64,000 nucleotides of DNA from Sacculina carcini (GCA_916048095.2 OU696597.1:3803550-3867549); one strand, 5' to 3'; shown: positions 31,343-42,483, counted from the stretch's first letter. Numbers and translations: made by a program. Notes: generated by a model not told the origin, from the letters alone.

Positions 31343-33307
31343 TTACTGATATCGCCGATTCTTGATCACGACCCGACCACGTCTTGTAACATCTGGAATA
31401 AATGAGAGAGCATCCCTCTGATCCACGTCTGCATGGTGTTCCTCGCGGTGAACTTCCGTCGCTTGATCAGGAATGTTTCGCTTGCCCCTGGTCCTTTCAG
31501 GATCTTCGCTCTGCATAGTTGCATTCCGATCTTCAGCTTCGCAAGGACTTCCAGCCGACGGTTGAAGAGACACATCAATCTCAGATGCTTCCGGGTGTTC
31601 GTGCGAGAGTAAAGAGCGCTCACTGGTATCTGGTGAAAGAGCTAGATCTCCAGTTGACACGGTTGATTGACGACCATCAGGAAAACGAACTCTGGCATAA
31701 TTTGGAGTTGCTGAAATGATCTCAACCCGTTCTACAAGTGGATCAGACTTGCGTTGGCGTACAAACTTTCGAAGCAGTGCCGGGCCTCCTTGCAGCCATT
31801 CTGGTATGGTATAGCCGTGGCCTGACCTTCTTTGAAAAGCAAACAGTCTTTCGTGAGGAGTCGCGTTGGTAGCGGTACAGAAGAGCGAGCGAATGGCGTG
31901 CAGGGCCATATCGAGTACTTCTTGCCAGTGACTGTCATCAAGTCCGCTAGATCTTAAAGCTAGTTGAATCGCTTTCCATACTATTCCATTGATGCGTTCA
32001 CATTGTCCATTTCCACTTGGGTGATACGGTGTAGAGTGAGTAATAATAATACCATGCTTCCACAAAAATTCCTTTACTTCCGATGACACGAATTGCGCTC
32101 CGCGATCGCTATGCATCGATTCAGGACATCCGCAGAGCGCAAACAGTTTCTGAAGGCAATGTATAACCGTCTTAGTAGACATGTCCTCACATGGAAAAAC
32201 AAACGGATAGCGTGAATACTCATCTACAATCACAAGGAGATATCGCCTTCTGTTTCTTGACGGTTTTGGTCCCACAAAATCCATAGACAGTCTTTCAAAA
32301 GGTGATCGTGATTGGATAAGACGGCCAGCAGGAGGCTTGTAGAATCTTGGTTTTAATTCTGCACAAATGTGGCACTGGGCGCACACTCGCTTAACATCTT
32401 CCATAGAAAACGGTAAGTTCTTCTGACGCACAAAATGATAAAGCCTTGCTGTGCCAGGATGACAGAGCGCTATATGGAGATCTTTGAGGGACACTGTGCA
32501 TGTTGCTGCACATGAGCGAGACAGCGCATCAGCTGGTGCGTTCAGAGTTCCTGGCCTGTATACTATATCATATGAGTAATTCGCCAGTTCCAATCTCCAC
32601 CTCAACAACTTATCATTTTTTATTCGATTTGGCGCTCTGGTGTTGAACATATACGAGGCAGCTTGCTGATCCGTAACAATAGTAAAATGTCTACCTAGCA
32701 GCAAATCACGCCATTTACGGACTGATTCAACAATAGCTGCAGCCTCACGTTCCACTGCTGAATGCGATCGCCCAGCTTGAGTCAGAGTCCTGGAAAAATA
32801 CGCGACCGGACGTCCATTCTGCGATAAACAAGCAGCTACCGCCATCGCAGATGCATCTGTTTCCACTCTGAATGGCACATCGTCCTCAATTGCTGCCACC
32901 GATGCTCGGCATATCTCATCCTTGATGTTCTGAAATCTCATTCTGAGCCGGCTCACCATTGGGAATGATTTTACATTTAAGAGTGGAGATATACGATCTG
33001 AGAAATTTTCAACCCATGGAGAATAGTAGGAAAACAGCCCCAATGCCCGCTTGAGCGACTTACTGCACGACGGGATGGGAAGATTTCTCAATGGTGTGAG
33101 TCGTTCTGGATCAGGACTGATGGTTCCATTGTCGAGCATATGGCCGAGAAACCTTAACTTTGTGATTCCGTACTCACATTTGTCGTCATTCAGCTGGAGA
33201 TTGAGTCGACGAGCCACTTCATTGAAAGCATCCATATTCTTTTCAAGTTCTTCTTTTGTCGCACCGCCAATAACAATGTCGTCGATGTACACGAATGCTC
33301 CTTTCAA
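31343..33307 (-). CDS. Gypsy pol fragment G2, continuous 654-codon frame (5'-truncated RT, RNase H, integrase)
   Basis: The undamaged version of G1. It begins KGAFVYIDDIVIGGATKEE, so the first catalytic RT residues and everything upstream (gag, protease, RT motifs A and B) are absent, yet the remaining frame has no stop. RNase H: 'VETDASAMAVAACLS', 'AVEREAAAIVESVRKWRDL', 'TIVTDQQAASYMF'. Integrase: HHCC finger, then D at 'SMDFVGPKP', D at 'HSDRGAQFVSS', E at 'GNGQCERINGI', and a C-terminal 'VERVEIISATPNYARVRFPD' GPY-like tail. It cannot mobilise itself. The open frame probably reflects recent origin. Confidence 0.85.
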   Translation of the reverse strand: MKGAFVYIDDIVIGGATKEELEKNMDAFNEVARRLNLQLNDDKCEYGITKLRFLGHMLDNGTISPDPERLTPLRNLPIPSCSKSLKRALGLFSYYSPWVENFSDRISPLLNVKSFPMVSRLRMRFQNIKDEICRASVAAIEDDVPFRVETDASAMAVAACLSQNGRPVAYFSRTLTQAGRSHSAVEREAAAIVESVRKWRDLLLGRHFTIVTDQQAASYMFNTRAPNRIKNDKLLRWRLELANYSYDIVYRPGTLNAPADALSRSCAATCTVSLKDLHIALCHPGTARLYHFVRQKNLPFSMEDVKRVCAQCHICAELKPRFYKPPAGRLIQSRSPFERLSMDFVGPKPSRNRRRYLLVIVDEYSRYPFVFPCEDMSTKTVIHCLQKLFALCGCPESMHSDRGAQFVSSEVKEFLWKHGIIITHSTPYHPSGNGQCERINGIVWKAIQLALRSSGLDDSHWQEVLDMALHAIRSLFCTATNATPHERLFAFQRRSGHGYTIPEWLQGGPALLRKFVRQRKSDPLVERVEIISATPNYARVRFPDGRQSTVSTGDLALSPDTSERSLLSHEHPEASEIDVSLQPSAGSPCEAEDRNATMQSEDPERTRGKRNIPDQATEVHREEHHADVDQRDALSFIPDVTRRGRVVIKNRRYQ

Positions 33308-33311
33308 CTTG

Positions 33312-34037
33312 TGCGAACTTGTCTGTTCTGATCGGCCATTTTTATATTGTTTTTAGGCGTCACTCAGGATCCTAGAGGCGAGATGAATATCGGTATCAAC
33401 TATCCGTGACGTACGTGAATATTCAGAAAACTAAAGTATTTCACTGTTACTGAGTATCAATATATATCTTACCTGTAATCGTTTGGTTATATCAACTACT
33501 TATAGTGAACTGTAGAAAAAACTATTTCAACAAATAACGAGGAATTATATAGCACTCACACAATGCAAACTCAAAGATAATTTACGCAGAACGCTTATAC
33601 AAGGGCGCAATAAACCAACCTGATTTTTTATAGATTTGGCCTATGCAAACACAAAAACGAAAACGATTCTGATCAATCGTATATCACGTCTCGAATGAAA
33701 ATCTGTCAAAATGTTTGTGTAATTCGCGTTGGTCATAGTCACCATGGCAACGTCGAAAGCCCGCGAACATTTTCCATTTGAACTTCTACATGGGACCCAC
33801 CGTTTTGCGCTAAACCGTTAAGTGAACGTAAGCTAAATAGGCTCCGCCCACCGGATTAGCCCAGGCGCGCCGAGAGTGATGAGGGTCCGCTCAGTGCGCC
33901 AAGAAATTTGTGAGCCGTCATTGCAGACAATGAGTGCAACGCTTCAATTTCTCTACGCGTTGCTTAGAAGTTAGTGAATTTCAAGGCGTAGATTGTTCTT
34001 GTCGTTTTGAGATGGTCGTTCGAGCCTTTTTCTAAAC
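33312..34037. repeat. Partial third copy of the tandem unit (region R)
   Basis: Matches 23658-24390 and 28479-29213 until CCTTTTTCTAAAC, then diverges. Non-coding. Confidence 0.85.
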
Positions 34038-34312
34038 ATGAATTATAAGGCTCTTTGGCGTGTTTTAGACAGTCTGGAAAATAGAAATATATGTTTATTT
34101 ATTTAATTGAAGTGTTAATAAAACCTTAGACATTCATTGCTTCACTTCGAATTAGAAATTTGCTGGCTTAGCTCGATTTTATGTACTGGGATTCCGATGT
34201 TCGACAAAGAACAACTTTTCAAAGATGATTAAGGCTCTTCTAGTGTGCAATTTTCAATATTTTTGAATTATTTATATTTAATTCGATTTTTGTCTCGCCG
34301 ACAAAACAATAA
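34038..34312. other. Single-copy AT-rich stretch
   Basis: No open frame, repeat or motif recognised; lies between the tandem units and repeat B. Confidence 0.6.
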
Positions 34313-34498
34313 GAATTATTATACCTAAGTAACATTTATTATTGCAATATTACTTTTTGAAAGTTATATTTAGGGGTGCCGTATGGTCCCACAGGCCGGT
34401 GCACCCCATAAACACAAATATCGAATCGAAAGTTATATTTATCAAAGCTAATCAGCGCACTGTTCTAGTGTTATTTTTGACAAATGCCTTTTCGTTGC

Positions 34499-34635
34499 TA
34501 GGTTAGGTTAGGCTGGTTAGGTTAGGTTAGGCTGGTTAGTTTAGGTTAGGTTAGGTTGGGTTGGTTAGGTTAGGTTAGGCTAGGCTGGTTAGTTTAGGTT
34601 AGGTTAGGTTGGGTTGGTTAGGTTAGGTTAGTTAC
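34499..34635 (+). repeat. Interstitial GGTTA array in repeat B
   Basis: Same degenerate TTAGG-like units as 9843-9955, with an internal duplication of the GTTTAGGTTAGGTTAGGTTG block. Confidence 0.8.
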
Positions 34636-35064
34636 ACTTCGCAGTGGACGCAGCGCGCCTGTTAGCTCCGCCTCCATTTTGTTTAGCGCAAATAGGGTAG
34701 TGCCCTTCTACATACGTACACGCACATATGTACATGTTTCTTAACACATAACGTTTCTAACCTAACCTAATTACAATTACAATATTGGTAAACTACACAT
34801 ATATGCCAAAAAAAGGTTTCTGGAACACGCACATACACGACAATGTACTTAATTAAACACACTATTTTGTTACGCACTCTGCACGCCACACACAAACACA
34901 CACATGTACGTTGAGCTTGAATATTATAGATAGATGTGTGTGTGTGTGTGTGTATTTTCTCACACTATTAGTGGTGGAGTTCTGCTGCCCTGCTACCACA
35001 GTCAGCAGCAGCAGCTGCTGTGTCCTCAGAGCCATACCTGCGTTTAATAGCAATAATGTTAATA

Positions 35065-36602
35065 CTACTGCAATAATGTTAATGTTAGTACTTCTGCAAT
35101 AATGTTGTTAATCTTCTGCAATGATGTCATTCCCAAAGAGGTGTATCTGGGGTAATTTTGTTTTCCTCCTTGTGCTTGTTCCTTGCCATTATGAATCATA
35201 ATGGGTTTGGGAACAACTCTCCTAGTCTCAACCAGTGACTCACTCCCAGAGTCCGCTGTTTCTGTCGAACTGACATGTCTTGTTCGATGGATTGTACGAG
35301 TGAATTTTCTAGAATGTCTTTTCTTTCTGGTTGTTTGTCCCTGTTGGCCACATTTGGGTAGAACAACGTGTTCTTGAGATGTTACTTCGTTTTGCATTGC
35401 AACCTTATCATTCAAGTTTCCTATAATGGAGTCATCATTGAGGATGTCAAACCGGTTTGCTAGTACTGCTGAAAAAGTGTGTGGCGTGGACTTGGATGGT
35501 GTCGGCAGCAATGGTCGGATAACTTCACGTTGCTTGTTTGAGTCTGCCGAAGTCTGTGTGTTCATGTTTGATAGAGGCTTGCGTTTGACTGAGTGGAAGT
35601 ACTCTCTGATGTCCTTATTTATTTCGGGTAGTGGTCTACGAGCTGCAAGTCCTTCATTTTATAGCTCACAATGGTCACACCTGCAGCCGATAGCTAAACA
35701 ACTCATGGTGTGCGTGTTGGTTTATCTTACAGCTGACAGCTATATGTCGGTGGGACTAACCGCATTGAAAACAGTAGCTGTTTTCTTGACACTTTTCTGG
35801 TGTTGCGTCAGCGTCATTCATTTCATGTTGTTGTATGTTCCTATGCGTGCCGCTACAACGGGAACATCTTACTTTGTTTGAACACGAGTATTCGCTGTGT
35901 CCTAATTCCAAACAGTTTGTACACCTCAATATGGGAGGGTGATACGTGTGAACGGGGAAGCTGATATAGTCGAAATATACTTTTGTGGGCAGTGGACCTC
36001 TTACAGATAGTTTGATGCACGCGTATTTACTGTTTTGTCCTGGTCGGTTGGGTTCCCATCCAATTTGCACAAGTACTGACCCATTATTCAGCCTGATGTC
36101 TCTCTTGACGTCCTGGATATCTGTCTCACATTTCCTCAAGGGACCAAATCTACCGTGATTGATATCAGTTTCGTAGGCGTACGAGCGCCTTGCTGTTAAG
36201 GTCCATTTGACTATGCGTGGGGTAGTGACCACAAATTGTTCTCCATTGATGATGGGGGCACATTTTGGATCTTGTAGAGCGGTGTGTTTCACCTGTACGA
36301 GCGCGGATACTTTCCCGACTCGAAATAGGAAGACGTAGCTCTTTGTTGTACACTCCGAGTGGCGAGCCCCTGAGAGCAGATGTAGCTTGAGTAGGAAGAC
36401 TCGATATGTCTCCTTCTTGAGTGTCAGTACGTGTAATGATCAGCGTGAAGTCATCTTGATCGGTGTCACCTGCAGATGACACTCTGCCTCTCTTGGAGAC
36501 AGCTGTCATATTGGATGAACCACGTTGTGAAATCACTGCCTGAAACACTAAGCACTTGTGAAACAGCGTTGGCGTGAAACAAGTTGGCGTGACCAATGTC
36601 AA
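35065..36602 (-). pseudogene. LINE ORF1 (gag-like), copy B
   Basis: Three frames: 36602-36165, 36292-35756 and 35565-35065. The 178-codon middle frame joins the conserved 'FGPLRKCETDIQDVKRDI' region to both zinc knuckles 'LRCTNCLELGHSEYSC' and 'RCSRCSGTH' without a break, unlike copy A. The N-part (acidic, 'DTDQDDFTLIITRTDTQ') is in another frame. The C-part is basic. No endonuclease/RT follows. It also contains the 41-bp BEL-like segment antisense at 35671-35711. Confidence 0.65.
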
Positions 36603-36738
36603 ACAAAGAATGGGTCAGGGTGCATGTGTATGTGTGCGTCCTGGCTGCTAGCGGGCTGGAGATTTGCGTGTGTTTGTATGTCTGTATGTGAGAAGTTAGC
36701 TGGTACCTGGCATCTGGAGAAGATCCCTCGAGCGGTTG

Positions 36739-37016
36739 CGGTGCATTTATCACCACGTTGTTGATGACCGTCACGTCACCGTCCGTCACCGTAGATACCG
36801 AAGATATCGGTTTATTTCAACACATGAAAGATTGAAGATTTAAGATTTAATTCAACACATGAAAGAATGTTTGTATGAGCGTGTGTGAGGGTGCATGTGT
36901 ATGTGTGTGTCCTGGCTGCGAGCGGGCCGAGGATTTGCGCAATCAACATGCGTCTAATTTGTCCAGTTTGTTCATCAATCCAGTGATACTGATCGAAAAT
37001 CACTCATACCTCCGCC
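36739..37016. other. Non-coding stretch
   Basis: Short duplicated TTCAACACATGAAAGA blocks and a second GTGTGTCCTGGCTGCGAGCGGG piece also seen at 36635 and 37632. No gene. Confidence 0.5.
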
Positions 37017-37469
37017 TCATTTTAACATTTTAACTTCTGCGAGTGATGCATTCAAGCGGAAGGTCTTGCGTACTTCCGTCAACCAACGGAGTTTGGTTTC
37101 CACACCTGGTGAGCCACTAAATTTCAGTTTCACGTACAGTGAGCGAGGTGCGAAAGCTGGCGTTGGCTGTGTCCGTGATCTTTGTTGTTGCGGCGGTTGC
37201 GTTGATGGTTGGCGTTCTTGTGAGCCACGGCTAACTGCATCAGCAGCGGACAACACAGGAGGGAATTCGACTTCGTATCGACGGTGTGGCTCTTGGTTGT
37301 CTACCCGTGAGGTCTTGCTCGGGTGACTAATGTCTTCTTCGCTTGATTGCAATGATCTTTGTTGACGCTTGGATGCAACCACACACTCTGTGGTGTTTGA
37401 ATAATCCATGGTGTTTTGATCACTGGCAACCAGATTGGACATATCTGGACCTGAGTAAGCCATATTCAT
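37017..37469 (-). pseudogene. LINE ORF1 N-terminal fragment (putative)
   Basis: A 150-codon ATG frame, Ser/Gln/Pro-rich for about 100 residues ('STQPPQQQRSRTQPTPAF') and then 'LYVKLKFSGSPGVETKLRW' and 'LTEVRKTFRL', which looks like the start of the folded part of a non-LTR gag-like ORF1. It stops soon after, before any zinc knuckle. The assignment is a pattern judgement. Confidence 0.4.
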
Positions 37470-37599
37470 AGCACAGTGTTTGTGCTACACCCCTTTGGCA
37501 GCGCAGATGAGGACCACTTGTGCGTAGCAGATGTAGAACCATACACGACCAAGGTCAGAACGAGAATGTCTGTGTGTGAGTGGCCGCATGATGTTTGTA

Positions 37600-37925
37600 T
37601 GCGCGTGTGTGAGGGTGCATGTGTATGTGTGCGTCCTGGCTGCGAGCGGGTTGGAGATTTGCGTGTGTTTGTATGTCTGTATGTAAGAAGTTAGCTGGTA
37701 CTTGATATTTGTAGTAGCCCTCTCGTGAGCTTGCTGTCGCTGCACATATACGTAGTGCGCAGTCACGACGATAGCGGCATATATCACGTTAATATTGATG
37801 GTGGGGCCTGTGGGTGCTGGCGGTATCCACTGGCGGTGTCCACTGGCGGTATTCAGTACGGTAGCGGTGCTCTGAAAGCACACACACGCACACATTACAT
37901 TACATTACATTAAGACATATATATC
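37600..37925. repeat. Dispersed repeat (TAGCTGGTAC ... GAAAGCACACACACG family)
   Basis: Begins GTGTATGTGTGCGTCCTGGCT, passes TTAGCTGGTACTTGA, and ends CTGAAAGCACACACACGCAC. Its parts recur at 11950-12072, 24470-25345, 29290-30165 and 36620-36738, often beside BEL/Pao scraps, so it may be an LTR of that element or a separate non-autonomous family. Confidence 0.55.
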
Positions 37926-37954
37926 GCGCTTTTCACCCGAGGGTCTCAAAAGCG

Positions 37955-37956
<2 letters not shown>

Positions 37957-38005
<49 letters not shown>
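37957..38005. repeat. CA microsatellite
   Basis: Uninterrupted (CA)24-25. Confidence 0.95.
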
Positions 38006-38007
<2 letters not shown>

Positions 38008-38029
38008 AAGCACAAAAGTCATACATTTG

Positions 38030-38092
38030 CCTATTGGGATTGTCTCATCGTACACCATGAGTTGTTTAGCTATCGGCTGCAGGTGTGACCAT
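38030..38092 (-). pseudogene. BEL/Pao pol scrap, smallest copy
   Basis: Reads HLQPIAKQLMVYDET plus 'PIG' on the minus strand. Broken at the microsatellite on one side and at new sequence on the other. 38093-38390 beyond it shows no recognisable gene. Confidence 0.6.
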
Positions 38093-38390
38093 CGATTGGC
38101 TGTTTCCCTCCGGGAATGTGTTCACGTTTCGAGGGAATTCTCTCTCTGGAATATACTGTGGGTAACTACCGTGTTGTCACCATCGAAACTACTTACACAG
38201 AGACCTCGGACCCTCCTGGTGTTCACTGTGTCTTCGGCCACCATGGTCGATATTCTCATTTTTACATTATTTGCATGACTCTTGAAAAAAACGTGTCTTT
38301 TTGGTCAAGGTTTTTTTAGGTCGCATCTCTACTCCGCCTCTCTCTACTCCTCATCGAGAAGCCGACTATTGGACGCCATCATCACCTGAT

Positions 38391-38602
38391 GTATATAGTT
38401 ATATACATGTTTTGAATTTGTAGAAAAAAAGCACATTCTATTTTTCCAACTACGAAGAGCTCGATGAATTCATTTATACGGAGCTTGTGTGGTTCAGTAC
38501 CTCCAACATGATGTTCTCTTGTTGGTGCGGTTGGGTTACACAAACCATCAAGCCGTTCTGCATAAAACATGTAATAAGCCGCAGTGAGAGGAAACGAGGT
38601 CT
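38391..38602. repeat. Repeat matching 12345-12546
   Basis: Contains the GGTGCGGTTGGGTTACAC and ACCATCAAGCCG sequences in uninterrupted order, showing how the left flank of the LINE at 12493 looked without an insertion. Confidence 0.8.
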
Positions 38603-39215
38603 GTAATTTTTGGTCTCGTTTTTAGAACCGCCTTTATGTATAGGTGTTACTTTTGCACTTTTTATCTTTGTAGGAATTGTGCCTGTTTCTAAAGAGGTTT
38701 TTTAGAGTAGTATCAAAGGTTTACTTAATTCCCCAACACAATTTTTTTTAATATTGCTGGCAATGGGTCAGGTCCAGCTGCTGAGTTTACGTTCAACTCC
38801 TTTATTACCATATGAATCATATTGGCTGACAAGTGCATATCCCTCAACGACAACAAGCCTTCATTTGAGAAAAATTCCACGGGCGTATTTACAGTTTTAT
38901 TTTGCATCCGGTATGCCGAACACTTTCTCAAACTGAGAGCGGAGTGTGTCTACAACAGATCTGGGTTCATCTATGACGACACCATCTGATCTGACTAGAG
39001 GGTCAATGCCTGTTCTTAAAGAGGACTTGTTTGCTGCATATCGATGAAAGTATTTCGGGTTTGTTTTGATGCACGATACAGCAGCATGTTCACTACGACG
39101 TTGTTCAGTTTCTACTGAGGGCTTCAGTCTGTCATTGATGGTGGATATTTTCTTTCCAATACGTAGTTTCACGCGGACGTTTGTCGCGTAAAAAGCTTCT
39201 TGAAGAGATTACACA
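38603..39215 (-). pseudogene. LINE reverse transcriptase N-terminal fragment (Jockey/CR1-like)
   Basis: Minus-strand pieces read 'NPKYFHRYAANKSSLRTGI', 'LVRSDGVVIDEPRSVVDTL', 'FEKVFG', then in another frame 'ELNVNSAAGPDPLPAILKK', then 'GTIPTKIKSAKVTPIHKGG' and 'NYR'. This is the linker and first RT block (the GPD.LP..ILK and W..A.V.PIHKGG motifs) of a Jockey/CR1-type element. It is cut at 38603 by the repeat above, before the catalytic motifs. At least two frameshifts. Confidence 0.7.
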
Positions 39216-39429
39216 CATACACACACACAGATATACATGAATATACACACACATTAGCCCGGGAATAGTTAGTGTTGAGGTGAATGCGAAGTTAAATTAA
39301 CAAATTTGTGAGCCGTCTCTCTGGCTGCACCGCTGCTCGTAGGCAGCATCTTGAAGTACATATGCAATATTTGACGCATATCCAAAATTATGTGACTGAT
39401 GAAATCAGCGCAATCGCCATCAAGGCAGA

Positions 39430-39570
39430 AATATAGCCCCCTACCGCAGAGGGTCTCATGTGTGTTGTTAGGTTACTACTATTTATGAATTGTTCATCAC
39501 ATACAGTACCCCTGTATGGTCTGACCCCAGTATTAACCCTCATGTGTACTCCATGTCTACCTTCGGTACA
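39430..39570 (-). pseudogene. Degenerate C2H2 zinc-finger relic
   Basis: The minus strand reads HMRVNTGVRPYRGTVCDEQF then 'INSSNLTTHMR': the inter-finger linker (H.R.HTGxRPY) followed by a finger whose first cysteine is replaced by glycine and whose linker histidine is asparagine. The residue pattern beyond this is lost. 39216-39429 holds a CA tract and no gene. Confidence 0.5.
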
Positions 39571-39734
39571 GTAGTGATCCCGACGTGCTTTGACTTCGAC
39601 GTGATCTGAATACGCAATCCTCTGTGCAGCAAACATGAAACAGCCAACACGAAAACAGTGAGTATGTGACTAACCTTCTCACTTAGCCCTCTCTTGCATC
39701 CGCCTCTGCTCTCAAATTCAGTACTTAGTTCCTC

Positions 39735-40181
39735 TTATATCCGGCGAGGCGGACAACAGCGGGGAGCACACGGTGATCGATCGCAGCATATACTCGACCA
39801 AGCACACCACCGTAAGTTTGCCGATGTCTTGTTCGGAAATGGTCCGTCGACAGCTGATACGGCAGATTTAGAGTGCGTTTTGTAGGTAGAATACCGTACG
39901 ATCCACGCTCTGTTATTGTGTTTCAACAGATATGAATGATCGGCGAAAGTTCAATTCATACTGATAGTGTCGTACACTTCGGTACTATGATTATTCCACG
40001 AAAGTGAGCCGTCTACTTTATTCCGATACTGGTCATGCGGCTTCATCTCGACAGCTGTTCCCGATCTCTCCCATCTTTGTCTCCAGCTATTAGTGGAGGC
40101 AACTGGCATGTCCCTGGTTCCAGTTTGTCCATTTGCTTGAAAACCGAAGTCGCAACGCACACGCACCAGTGCGTTCGTCAC
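39735..40181 (-). pseudogene. Second copy of the glycoprotein-like fragment
   Basis: The frames at 40181-39951 ('VDGSLSWNNHSTEVYDTI') and 39926-39735 ('NNRAWIVRYSTYKTHSK') match the 22312-22971 fragment but lack the membrane segment. Upstream sequence (TNALVRVRCDFGFQANG) extends beyond what the first copy has. Frame lesions lie between the two pieces. Confidence 0.4.
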
Positions 40182-40610
40182 GCTAAAAATGAAAATGTGG
40201 GTTACAAGAGAGGTTACATGTCACCGCCCTGCTTTGGTTCTGAAGGGCGTAAAGAGCAGGCCTGGCAGTGACACATACTCTCACCATACCAATCACAATC
40301 CAATCACAAATACAAATGGGAATTGACATACGCAGGACAATCACGCTTTATCCCCACTCCATCCTCATGACGCTTGGGTACAATTTCATGTACCCAGACG
40401 TCCACATCCACTTCAGGCGATCTTTGGTGTTGAAAGCGTGAAACCAAACGCGCTCTTTGTCTATGCGATGCTTGGCTGTCACAGGGAAATTACCTGGAAA
40501 ATAGAATATCTTGCAGTAGCTCTAGTTGACATTGTGGTTGTCTGTGATGGAGCCAATGACACGACCACCAGCGACTCTCCAATTTATGTATGTATTATGT
40601 ATGTATTACT

Positions 40611-40910
40611 TTATGTATGTAAGTATGTATTGTTTAGTGCCGTGCAACACAAACTCAGATATAGTACTGATTTGAGTGTTTTACTTTGGTGTCCGTCTAT
40701 GGGTTTCACTTTGACAAGCGGTTCCCTTATCACCTCATATTTGCCAATAATTAGAGTGATGTCCTGCAACTTGTGTTTGCTTGACTGCACCAAAATATTT
40801 CTGAGATGTTCATAACTGTACCTGGGGTGTAATTCATTATAGAGTAATGGTCTTTCATGTGAAATGTTTATGTGAAAAAAACTTCTAACTGGCGCGTCGA
40901 AAGCTGTCAA
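40611..40910 (-). other. Unrecognised open frame (no ATG)
   Basis: A 99-codon minus-strand frame with plausible protein composition ('LHPRYSYEHLRNILVQSS', 'LQDITLIIGKYEVIREPL') that begins without an ATG. It could be a transposon or exon remnant. 40182-40610 and 40911-41300 otherwise show only short CA tracts. Confidence 0.25.
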
Positions 40911-41299
40911 AAGTTCCTCATTCTCCAGGTTATGTTTGGAGAATAATCACAACAATTATAATCATTTTGCGAGTGCATATCACGTTTGATTGTCATGCGC
41001 ACGACTTCAGTGAACTGACTATACATTCATGTGCGTGTCATCGATTGTTCAAATGTTCAATTTTTTCATGTAACCGTTCACTCGTTCAGTGTGCGTGTCA
41101 AACTGTGTCAAACGGTGCATGTGTATATTACACACATGCGCACACACATCGCTTCAAACATGCCGAATTGTTCGAGTGTATGTTCCACACACACACACAC
41201 AGATTGATTCACTTGTGTCGAGTATTTCAGTTGTATTTCAGTTGTTGTGTCGATTGTTTCAGTTGTAAGCGAAGCGAGAGAGAGCGGAGCGGGAGGTAG

Positions 41300-41720
41300 A
41301 TCAAACAAAACTCACCCCCAAAACAAAGTTTACTCCCCGAAACATGACTCCATTTGAAATGTATTAAATTATAATTTGACCAATGAAATAGCGTTTAAGA
41401 AGCACCGACCAATCAGAGGCGTTGTGACACTTGAAAGTAACGAATTTTTAACTAATAAAGCTATATAAACCCGTGTTAAGTGTTACCGGCAGTTATTCTG
41501 GCAGTGCTTCTCTCTGCGTTTGACTCATTCTCTCTCGCTACGCACTTTGTGTTTTGTCTGGCCGGGCTGCCCTCAGTGACATATACACCTGTTTGCGCTC
41601 ACAGCTCCTGTTTGTAGGCACTTGCAACATTGTGTTCTTGTACTTGCAACCTTGTGTTCTTGTACTCAATAAATGTACTTAATACAAAATTTCTCTGAAC
41701 TGCATGTACGCGATTTTTCC
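41300..41720 (+). promoter_or_regulatory. LTR-like promoter/polyadenylation module (possible solo LTR)
   Basis: CTATATAAAC at 41461-41470 looks like a TATA box, followed about 200 bp later by AATAAA (41668-41673) and a GT/T-rich region before it. This U3-R-U5-like order suggests a plus-oriented LTR. No PBS, second copy or target duplication was found. Confidence 0.35.
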
Positions 41721-41934
41721 AGAGGATTAGCTCATGGATTAGCAATGACCTTTGTAATGACCCTACCTGTGTCATCAAATTGCTATCTTACATTCGTAAA
41801 GCCTTAAGTCTATTAAAATCCTAATAAATGAAAAATTCATCAATGTAAATAATGTAATATCAGTGGTGAACTTCGTCAATATCTTGTTTATAAGGAAAAT
41901 ATGTCAGATGATAATGTCAGATGAGGTGGAAATA

Positions 41935-42111
41935 AATCATTTGATGAACCCATAGACACAAGTTGACCTCACTTATCATCGCCATCTTCTACTTGGACAA
42001 CCTGAACCCACGTGTATCGCATGTAATGCACGCTTCTCCGTGCAACACATCCAGGTGGAATGTCCATCATTCTCAAAGGCCCTGTCAACGTTGTCTTGGG
42101 TCTGTTCATAC
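41935..42111 (+). pseudogene. LINE ORF2 C-terminal zinc-binding tail, part 1
   Basis: The plus strand reads 'TYHRHLLLGQPEPTCIACN' and 'RFSVQHIQVECPSFSKA', the LTH..LL...PP.C..C....V.HI..ECP tail typical of I/R1/Jockey-type elements. It is interrupted by the MITE at 42112 and resumes at 42418. 41721-41934 shows no recognisable coding. Confidence 0.65.
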
Positions 42112-42417
42112 CAGTGGCGGCGCCAAGATTCTTCCTATGGGGATTAAGAATAAAGTTATGGGGACTAAGGAAAAGTTGAGGGGGCTTGGCGAAGCATGAA
42201 GAGCTTGACTTGAGCTACACTTGAACGCTGACTACATGATATTATAATATGGTACTGGGGCACACTGATTCAGTCCTCGAACTTGAACCAAAATTAAATG
42301 GCTTCATTTACAGTGGTAAAAATTGTAATATCCATTATTATGCTTTTCGGTGGAGTTAGGGGGCCTGGCATCTTTTTGGGGTCTCCAGCACCAAGCTCCA
42401 CCTTTGCGCCGCCACTG
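42112..42417. mobile_element. hAT-like MITE (306 bp)
   Basis: Ends are CAGTGGCGGCGCCAAG and its inverse CTTTGCGCCGCCACTG (15 of 16 match). The flanking 8-mers GTTCATAC and GCTCAGAC match at 6 of 8, consistent with an old 8-bp hAT target duplication. No transposase frame inside. It interrupts the LINE tail. Confidence 0.75.
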
Positions 42418-42483
42418 GCTCAGACTATTGACGAGGTTCTTGGAGAGAAACAATCGGCGCTCAATAATGGCCGTCTTTTTTAG
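42418..42483 (+). pseudogene. LINE ORF2 C-terminal tail, part 2
   Basis: The frame reading QTIDEVLGEKQSALNNGRLF then stop continues the ECP...L..VLGE pattern of part 1 across the MITE. Confidence 0.5.

Larger units (their letters stand above)
28479..33311. repeat. Tandem duplication unit U2 (about 4.8 kb)
   Basis: Second copy of U1. Both junctions show the same TGCGAACTTGTCTG start, consistent with unequal crossing-over or replication-based duplication after the Gypsy insertion. Confidence 0.9.
34313..36738. repeat. Repeat B (second copy of repeat A)
   Basis: Same boundaries as 9656-12072. Its GGTTA array (34499-34635) is longer by one block and its ORF1 pieces are less broken. Confidence 0.85.
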
